From contig CALUBY010000005.1 of assembly GCA_943914435.1 (NCBI GenBank), positions 1-26,951 on the forward strand: a DNA stretch of 26,951 bases, read 5' to 3'. The position numbers and the translations under genes were made by a program. Shown here piece after piece: positions 22,371-26,951 of the stretch. The first letter of the stretch is position 1; every line of letters begins with the position of its first letter. The stretch is from an uncultured bacterium. Its GTDB lineage: Bacteria > Patescibacteriota > Minisyncoccia > Phycocordibacterales > Phycocordibacteraceae. The notes under the pieces were generated by a model that searched no databases, was not told the DNA's origin, and saw only the letters and a list, made by a program, of their open reading frames with translations.

Positions 22371-22418
22371 AAGGGTAGGGTTATCCCCATATAGATGAAG
22401 AAGATTTTATTCCTCGCT

Positions 22419-22424
22419 TATACT
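22419..22424 (+). promoter_or_regulatory. Candidate promoter of the major pilin gene
   Basis: TATACT in the 109-nt gap between pilC and the pilin gene. It would give a leader of about 50 nt. GGTAA...TTACC (near 22429-22446) could form a small hairpin in that leader. No SD precedes the ATG. The gap is otherwise empty. Confidence 0.45.
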
Positions 22425-22479
22425 GACAGGTAAGCGGATATTTACCCATTCTGCGCATTAACACCATCAAACGTACATT

Positions 22480-22947
22480 ATGAATCTTGGACACATTAAG
22501 AAGGCTGAACGCGGCTTTACGCTCATCGAGCTCCTCGTCGTGATCGCCATCATCGGTATCTTGTCCTCAGTTGTGCTCGCGTCTCTCAACACGGCAAGAA
22601 GCCGCGGCGCTGACGCATCAATTAAGTCAAACCTCGCAAACGCTCGCGCAGAAGCAGAACTCTTTTATGACACTTCGGGTACCTATGAGGGTGTCTGTGC
22701 CGTCACGGGAACAAACGTCATCGGTGACAGTGTGAGGGCAGCAGACCTCGCCTTCGATAACTCAGCACCTGCGAGTTATTCGGATTCAGTAGCAGCAGTC
22801 GCTGGAACCGGCGCCTGCCATGACACTACGAGCGCATGGGCTGCTATGACTTCCCTTAAGGAAGGTGGCTTCTACTGTGTAGACAGCACTGGAAAGTCAG
22901 CAACAACAAGCACCGCACTTGCTTCAAGTATTTACGTCTGCCCATAA
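22480..22947 (+). CDS. pilA: Major type IV pilin (prepilin)
   Basis: A 155-residue prepilin. The leader MNLGHIKKAERG is cut before Phe13 in G-FTLIELLVVIAIIG, with the conserved Glu at position 5 of the mature protein and a long hydrophobic helix. The globular part carries four cysteines (GVCAVTG, GACHD, FYCVD, YVCP) that could form two disulfides. A shorter length than the minor pseudopilins, its own promoter and a strong terminator right after suggest high expression, so this is most likely the major subunit. The name pilA is by role. An alternative is a GspG-type major pseudopilin. Confidence 0.9.
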   Translation: MNLGHIKKAERGFTLIELLVVIAIIGILSSVVLASLNTARSRGADASIKSNLANARAEAELFYDTSGTYEGVCAVTGTNVIGDSVRAADLAFDNSAPASYSDSVAAVAGTGACHDTTSAWAAMTSLKEGGFYCVDSTGKSATTSTALASSIYVCP

Positions 22948-22966
22948 GGGACTAACAGCGTAGTAT

Positions 22967-22997
22967 GAAAACGCCCGGACGGTTTCCGGGCGTTTTC
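22967..22997 (+). terminator. Terminator after the major pilin gene
   Basis: GAAAACGCCCGGA (22967-22979) and TCCGGGCGTTTTC (22985-22997) are exact complements around a 5-nt loop, with a T-rich tail. This separates the pilin from the pilD-pseudopilin unit. Confidence 0.93.
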
Positions 22998-23029
22998 TAT
23001 TTCTTCTCTTTGCACATGTCGGAAGGCAG

Positions 23030-23035
23030 TATACT
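23030..23035 (+). promoter_or_regulatory. -10 element of the pilD-pseudopilin unit
   Basis: TATACT ends 9 nt before the pilD ATG at 23045, just after the pilin terminator. No Shine-Dalgarno. TTGCAC at 23010-23015 is a possible -35, but the 14-nt spacer is short. Confidence 0.55.
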
Positions 23036-23044
23036 GAAATCACT

Positions 23045-23800
23045 ATGGAATTTATTCTCACGCTCACGTTCTTCTGTCTCGGGGCTATTCTTGCAAGTTT
23101 CATAACGGTTATTACGGAACGGGTATATACCGGTCAGTCGTGGGTGTCGGGTCGCTCACGCTGTAACTCATGTTCCATTGAACTCACCTCAGTAGACCTG
23201 GTGCCGGTAGCTTCTTGGGTGTTTGCGCAGGGCAGGTGCCGTACGTGTGGATCTCGTGTTCCCGTAAGCTATGCGGTTGGAGAACTCACACTCGGCGTTC
23301 TTTTTGGTGCCAGTTATCTAACCCTTGGATTGAGTGCATCGCTCGCCGCATTTCTTATTTTCTTGAGCGTCCTTATGTTTATCGTGCTGTATGACCTACG
23401 ACACACGGTCGTTCCTCATGGGGCTTCATGGCTTCTTCTTATAAGTGCGGGAGGGTATGCCGTGCTTGCTTCGGGGACGGAACGGGAGCTCGGGGCCACG
23501 ATGCTCTTTGCAGGTTTTGTGAGCCTATTCTTTCTTCTTCTCTATCTTGGGTCAAAGGGACGAGCGATGGGGCTCGGAGACGCACCCGTCGCGCTTTCTG
23601 TGGCGCTTGTTGTGGGGAGCACGCTCGCGGTTGCGGGACTCCTTTTTTCATTCTGGATTGGTGCCGTAGTGGGCATAGCCATATTGGCCACGACCCCAAG
23701 AGGCCATAGAATGGGTATTGAGGTCCCGTTTGTACCATTCCTTGCCGCAGGCTATCTCCTCGCTTTTTTCACTCAATGGAATCCTCTCCCTCTCTTCTAA
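23045..23800 (+). CDS. pilD: Prepilin leader peptidase PilD (family A24)
   Basis: A membrane aspartate peptidase that cleaves and N-methylates prepilins. It has 251 residues. An N-terminal methyltransferase-like domain carries two C-x-x-C pairs (CNSCSIEL and CRTCGSRVP). Several membrane segments follow. The two catalytic aspartates are in VLYDLRHTVVP (about residue 116) and the GxGD motif GLGDAPVAL (about residue 180). Its substrates, five prepilin-type proteins, lie right beside it. It overlaps the next gene by 25 nt, so the pseudopilin genes are co-transcribed with it. Confidence 0.95.
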   Translation: MEFILTLTFFCLGAILASFITVITERVYTGQSWVSGRSRCNSCSIELTSVDLVPVASWVFAQGRCRTCGSRVPVSYAVGELTLGVLFGASYLTLGLSASLAAFLIFLSVLMFIVLYDLRHTVVPHGASWLLLISAGGYAVLASGTERELGATMLFAGFVSLFFLLLYLGSKGRAMGLGDAPVALSVALVVGSTLAVAGLLFSFWIGAVVGIAILATTPRGHRMGIEVPFVPFLAAGYLLAFFTQWNPLPLF

Positions 23801-24525
23801 ATACGAAGCGCGTGAACGTGTCCACGCTGTCTCCTGCACGTGGGTTCACCCTCATTGAAATGATGGTGGTGCTTGCCATCATACTTATCATTACGAGTAT
23901 TGCGTTACTCGGACAGTCGTCATTTAACCGCTCGCTCGTACTCACGGATACGGCGTATACGATTGCGTTCTCAGTACGCGAGGCACAATCGCTTGGTATC
24001 TCAAGTAGGAAGGCAGGGACGATACAGAATGCGGGCTATGGTGTTCACTTCTCAGCGAACGCGAGCAACTACCTTCTTTTTGCAGACACAAATCCTGTGG
24101 CCCCGGGGGACACGGCGAACCCTGATGTGTGTAGTGGACACACGGAAACATCGGGACCTGAAGCGAAGCCAGGGAACTGTATGTATGACGCGGTGAGCGA
24201 AATAGTTCGTACCTATACACTCAACAACGGGTTTAAGATAAAGAGTTTCTGCGGCACTCCTGCCGGAGGAGGGGCAGAGCGCTGCTCAACGTCTTCAAGC
24301 GGTGCCCTTCAAGCGCTCGATATACTTTACATGCGACCAAACACGAATTCGGTCATTATCGGCATTACAAACAGTTCATTCCCAGCGCCAACTTCTGCCC
24401 GAGTAAAACTTACGGACGCGACCATCCGCATAACTTCTCCTGATGGTGTCGCCGAACGATGTATCTATGTGTCTCAAGCAGGGCAAGTGTCCGTACAGCA
24501 GCCCGGTGGCCCTCAATGTCCATGA
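23776..24525 (+). CDS. GspH-like minor pseudopilin
   Basis: A 249-residue prepilin-type protein. The leader is long, cut after Gly23 in ARG-FTLIEMMVVLAIILI, with Glu at mature position 5. The mature part has a conserved region LVLTDTAYTIAFSVREAQSLGISSR, as in GspH/FimT-type proteins, and a Cys-rich C-terminal half with six cysteines. The ATG at 23776 lies inside pilD; a GTG at 23818 would still leave a leader of about 9 residues. It opens the pseudopilin cassette and overlaps the next gene by ATGA. Confidence 0.85.
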   Translation: MESSPSLLNTKRVNVSTLSPARGFTLIEMMVVLAIILIITSIALLGQSSFNRSLVLTDTAYTIAFSVREAQSLGISSRKAGTIQNAGYGVHFSANASNYLLFADTNPVAPGDTANPDVCSGHTETSGPEAKPGNCMYDAVSEIVRTYTLNNGFKIKSFCGTPAGGGAERCSTSSSGALQALDILYMRPNTNSVIIGITNSSFPAPTSARVKLTDATIRITSPDGVAERCIYVSQAGQVSVQQPGGPQCP

Positions 24526-25082
24526 TGATGCCTGAAACAAAACGCGGATATTCGCTTCTAGAGCTCATTGTTTCACTTGGGCTCTTTAGTGTCGTTATGC
24601 TTATTGTGCTTGCGGCATACGTGAACCTTATAAGTATCGACAGACAGGCAAGAGCGAGTAACCAGCTCTCAAGCTCGCTTTCGTTTGCCATTGAAACAAT
24701 GGTGCGCTCTATTCGCACGGGTACGGACTATGCCTGTAACGCGAACCCTTCGGTGCCAAACTGCAGTTCTGGAGGAGGTAGTATTTCATTCAATGACAGT
24801 GACGGAGTGTATACGGAGTATCGCATCGTAGCGAACGAGACCGGTACAAACAGCATCGCGTATTGTACGGATGCATGTCTTTCCTTTGTGTCAGTTACTG
24901 ATCCTCGTATTAATATTGAGACCATGTCCTTTTATGTGCAGGGAGTAGGTACGGATTCAACAAATGCAGATATTCAACCGCACGTAACGGTATCGATATC
25001 AGGAACGATGGAGACTGAAAGGGGAGCAGCTTCACGGTTCTCTATTCAAACGGGTGCAACGCAACGACTGATAGAGCTATGA
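24522..25082 (+). CDS. GspJ/PilW-like minor pseudopilin
   Basis: A 186-residue prepilin-type protein. The leader MMMPETKRG is cut before Tyr10 in G-YSLLELIVSLGLFS, where Tyr replaces the usual Phe and Glu is at mature position 5. The following segment SIDRQARASNQLSSSLSFAIETMVRSIR is the extended helix common to GspJ/PilW-type proteins. Four cysteines lie in the C-terminal part. The start at 24522 overlaps the previous stop by four bases (ATGA), which is preferred over an open frame extending to 24459. It overlaps the next gene in the same way. Confidence 0.85.
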   Translation: MMMPETKRGYSLLELIVSLGLFSVVMLIVLAAYVNLISIDRQARASNQLSSSLSFAIETMVRSIRTGTDYACNANPSVPNCSSGGGSISFNDSDGVYTEYRIVANETGTNSIAYCTDACLSFVSVTDPRINIETMSFYVQGVGTDSTNADIQPHVTVSISGTMETERGAASRFSIQTGATQRLIEL

Positions 25083-25672
25083 TGAATCAAATGGAACCAC
25101 GCATCTCTTTTGCTGCCGGAGTCGAATCTCTTAAGGGGTTTACCTTAATAGAGACGCTTGTTGCGATTTCCATCATACTTACCTCAATCATTGGTCCTCT
25201 CTATACGGTGCAGCAGTCGCTGAACGCATCACGTACGGCAGGAGAACAACTCATCGCCTCATCGCTTGCTCAAGAGGCTATCGAGTATGTGCGGTATGTC
25301 CGAGATAGTAATTACCTCGCCACTATTAACGGCGGCAGTTCGGTGAATTGGCTACAAGGATTTGATGGCTCAGCCTCATCCGTAAATTGTTTTACTAATG
25401 ATTGTGTCGTTGATCCAAAAGCACGCACGGTGACACTTGCGCCTTCGGATGCGAATCTAGGGTATCTGTACCTAAATACAAATAATGTGTACACGCAGGT
25501 ATCAAGTAGCGGAACAAAGACACCTTTTAAGCGAACCGTTCGTTTTACCGCCGTTACGAATAGTAATCCGGCACTTACTACCGAGGTACTCATTGAAACA
25601 ACGGTGACGTGGTCGACACGAGGGCAGACCCGTACAGTGGTCATAACAGAGCATCTTCACAACTGGCTATGA
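25079..25672 (+). CDS. GspI/PilV-like minor pseudopilin
   Basis: A 197-residue prepilin-type protein with cleavage after Gly20 in LKG-FTLIETLVAISIILTSIIGP and Glu at mature position 5. Helix residues AGEQLIASSLAQEAIEYVRYVRDSNY match the GspI/PilV pattern, where a Leu/Ala/Glu-rich stretch precedes (V/R)-R-N/D. It overlaps both neighbours by 4 nt. With the previous genes, this gives an H-J-I-(K) order close to the order of minor pseudopilins in type II secretion and of the FimU-PilW-PilV-PilX group in pili. Confidence 0.87.
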   Translation: MMNQMEPRISFAAGVESLKGFTLIETLVAISIILTSIIGPLYTVQQSLNASRTAGEQLIASSLAQEAIEYVRYVRDSNYLATINGGSSVNWLQGFDGSASSVNCFTNDCVVDPKARTVTLAPSDANLGYLYLNTNNVYTQVSSSGTKTPFKRTVRFTAVTNSNPALTTEVLIETTVTWSTRGQTRTVVITEHLHNWL

Positions 25673-26951
25673 TGACTATCTTGAATCAAGTGAAGAAATA
25701 CATGCTCAATCGAACACAACCTGTTCGAGGCTTCACGCTCCTTATCGCGGTTGTTATGACCTCAGTGATTCTCTCAGTAGGTCTCGCGCTCCTTGATATT
25801 GCATATAAGCAGGTGGTTCTTTCGTCTGTTTCGCGTCAATCACAGTATGCGTTTTATTCTGCAGACTCAGCGATGGAGTGTGCTCTGTATTGGGATCAGA
25901 AAGTAAGTGCATTTGCCTATACGAGTCCGCTTGCGGCAAGTAGTGTGGTGTGTGGAGGTGATCCGGTGACGAACTACACGACCGCTCTTTCAGGAGGAGT
26001 ACGCACTACCTCATTCAGTATTCCGTGTGAGACAGGAGGCACGAATGCGATGGTAGAGATATACAAAGCAGAAGATGGCGAGACCGATATTTTTGCGAAC
26101 GGGTATAACACCTGTGTAGAGAACGACCCAAGACGCATCGAGCGTGGGTTGAAGGTTGTGTATACCGGTGGCACGTCGGGCCCTGGCGAAGGCGGGTCAG
26201 GCGGAGGAAGAAGCTTTGCCATAAGTCCGGCAGTTGAAGGAAAGACCACCTGGGACCTTGATGTTGATGGACCGCTCACGTTGAGCACCTCAGGCACGTG
26301 GACGATAACACCATCAGGAGATTTTTCAGTGACAACAGAAGTGTGGGGTGCAGGGGGAGGTGCGGGTGGCTTTGCTGGTTCGGGTGGTGGTGGAGGATAC
26401 ACATCAGCTGCAGTACCTGTAACGTCGGGAGAAAGTCTCATACTACGACCTGGCGCGGGAGGTGGTGGCGGCACTGGCTCAGGAGGAGGTGGTGGTCGTT
26501 CAGATATCCTGCGAGGTTCTACCCCTGTTGTTGTTGCAGGAGGTGGTGGTGGTGCTGGTGGATATTCGTATAACACAGCAGGCCGTGCGGGCGGCGGTGC
26601 AACAGGTGCTTCTGTAGGAGCTGGAGGCGGTACGGGGGGTACACAGACCGCGGGCGGTACAGGTGGTTCAGGATATAACGGTGGTAGCGGTGGTGTCGGT
26701 GGAACCTCTGGTTCTCCTAATGGAAAGAACGGAAGTGCTTCAAGCAATACCTCTGGTGGTGGCGGTGGTGCCTATAACGGAGGTGCAGGAGGTAATGGGG
26801 GGAATAATGAATATGCAGGTGCGGGAGGAGGAGCTGTCGGAGGAGGCAGTGCCTCGTCATATGGTTCGGGTGGTATTGGTGGGTCAAGCTCCTCCCCATC
26901 AGGAGGAAGTGGCAGCTCATCATCTTATATGGCGGGCGGCGGCGGCGGCGG
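25669..26951 (+). CDS. PilX/GspK-like tip pseudopilin with a glycine-rich domain, partial
   Basis: An open frame of at least 427 codons that runs past the end of the window. It starts at ATG 25669, overlapping the previous stop (ATGA). A leader ends PVRG-FTLLIAVVMTSVILSVG; cleavage after Gly21. Mature position 5 is Ile instead of Glu, as in GspK and PilX, the subunits at the tip. Residues 30-220 form a globular region with GYNTCVENDPRRIERGLKVVY. From about residue 218 (TWTITPSGDFSVTTEVWGAGGG) a long Gly-rich domain begins, of the type found in phage tail and surface proteins with a T-x-x-V-x-V-WGAGGGGGG opening. It is about 70% Gly/Ser/Ala/Thr here. The antisense Pro-rich frame is a shadow of it. 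It would present a glycine-rich adhesive domain at the pilus tip. Confidence 0.8.
   Translation, partial: MMTILNQVKKYMLNRTQPVRGFTLLIAVVMTSVILSVGLALLDIAYKQVVLSSVSRQSQYAFYSADSAMECALYWDQKVSAFAYTSPLAASSVVCGGDPVTNYTTALSGGVRTTSFSIPCETGGTNAMVEIYKAEDGETDIFANGYNTCVENDPRRIERGLKVVYTGGTSGPGEGGSGGGRSFAISPAVEGKTTWDLDVDGPLTLSTSGTWTITPSGDFSVTTEVWGAGGGAGGFAGSGGGGGYTSAAVPVTSGESLILRPGAGGGGGTGSGGGGGRSDILRGSTPVVVAGGGGGAGGYSYNTAGRAGGGATGASVGAGGGTGGTQTAGGTGGSGYNGGSGGVGGTSGSPNGKNGSASSNTSGGGGGAYNGGAGGNGGNNEYAGAGGGAVGGGSASSYGSGGIGGSSSSPSGGSGSSSSYMAGGGGG

Noticed and set aside
24459..24521. Longer N-terminus for the GspJ-like pseudopilin
   Set aside because: The extension lies inside the previous gene and gives an atypical 30-residue leader; ATG at 24522 gives a normal 9-residue leader and the ATGA overlap seen throughout the cassette.
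25974..26747. Minus-strand Pro-rich open frame of 257 codons
   Set aside because: It is the antisense of the glycine-rich domain (Gly codons read as Pro on the other strand). The plus frame has a start overlapping the previous gene and a prepilin N-terminus.
1..26951. CRISPR array, insertion sequence, integrase, rRNA
   Set aside because: No spaced direct repeats, no transposase or integrase motifs and no rRNA sequence were seen on either strand.

Overview
The window looks like a chromosome segment of a small-genome bacterium of the Candidate Phyla Radiation (Patescibacteria), probably a Parcubacteria/Kaiserbacteria-type lineage. This is inference. It rests on the compact layout, a complete type IV pilus locus with very divergent small PilN/O/P-like proteins, secreted proteins carrying the Ig-like and peptidoglycan-binding modules common in these bacteria, and mostly SD-less genes. 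UGA is used as a stop, so the UGA=Gly code of Gracilibacteria and Absconditabacteria does not apply. GC is near 50% over most of the window, with a richer patch at pyrD.

Left part (1-4700): a Na+/Ca2+-exchanger-type gene, then a translation quality-control block. smpB and the tmRNA gene ssrA lie in tandem on the minus strand and diverge from ftsH. A YkgJ-type cysteine-cluster gene converges on ftsH. A tRNA-Ile with the rare anticodon UAU follows (4747-4820).

Middle part (4860-14370): two pyrimidine genes on the minus strand (pyrC, pyrD), each with a strong Shine-Dalgarno and its own terminator. Next come recG (minus), a small secreted Ig-like protein, a secreted amidase with two peptidoglycan-binding domains and a malic enzyme (plus), then a Nudix hydrolase, a lysozyme-like membrane protein and tRNA-Ser(GCU) (minus).

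Right part (14382-end): comFC diverges from a long plus-strand pilus locus: pilM, pilN, pilO, a pilP-like gene, a possible 21-codon leader ORF, pilB, a CheY-like receiver, pilT (broken by a one-base frameshift), pilC, a major pilin, pilD, then four overlapping pseudopilin genes in a GspH-J-I-K-like series. The last is a PilX/GspK-like pseudopilin carrying a long glycine-rich domain and runs off the window. Together these would build a retractile pilus with a specialised tip. With ComFC beside it, roles in DNA uptake and/or attachment to a host cell are plausible.

A recurring feature is a -10-like hexamer 6-9 nt before the start codon with no Shine-Dalgarno, the signature of leaderless mRNAs (recG, comFC, pilM, ftsH, pilD, the lysozyme-like gene and others). 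pyrC, pyrD and the YkgJ gene are exceptions with clear SDs.
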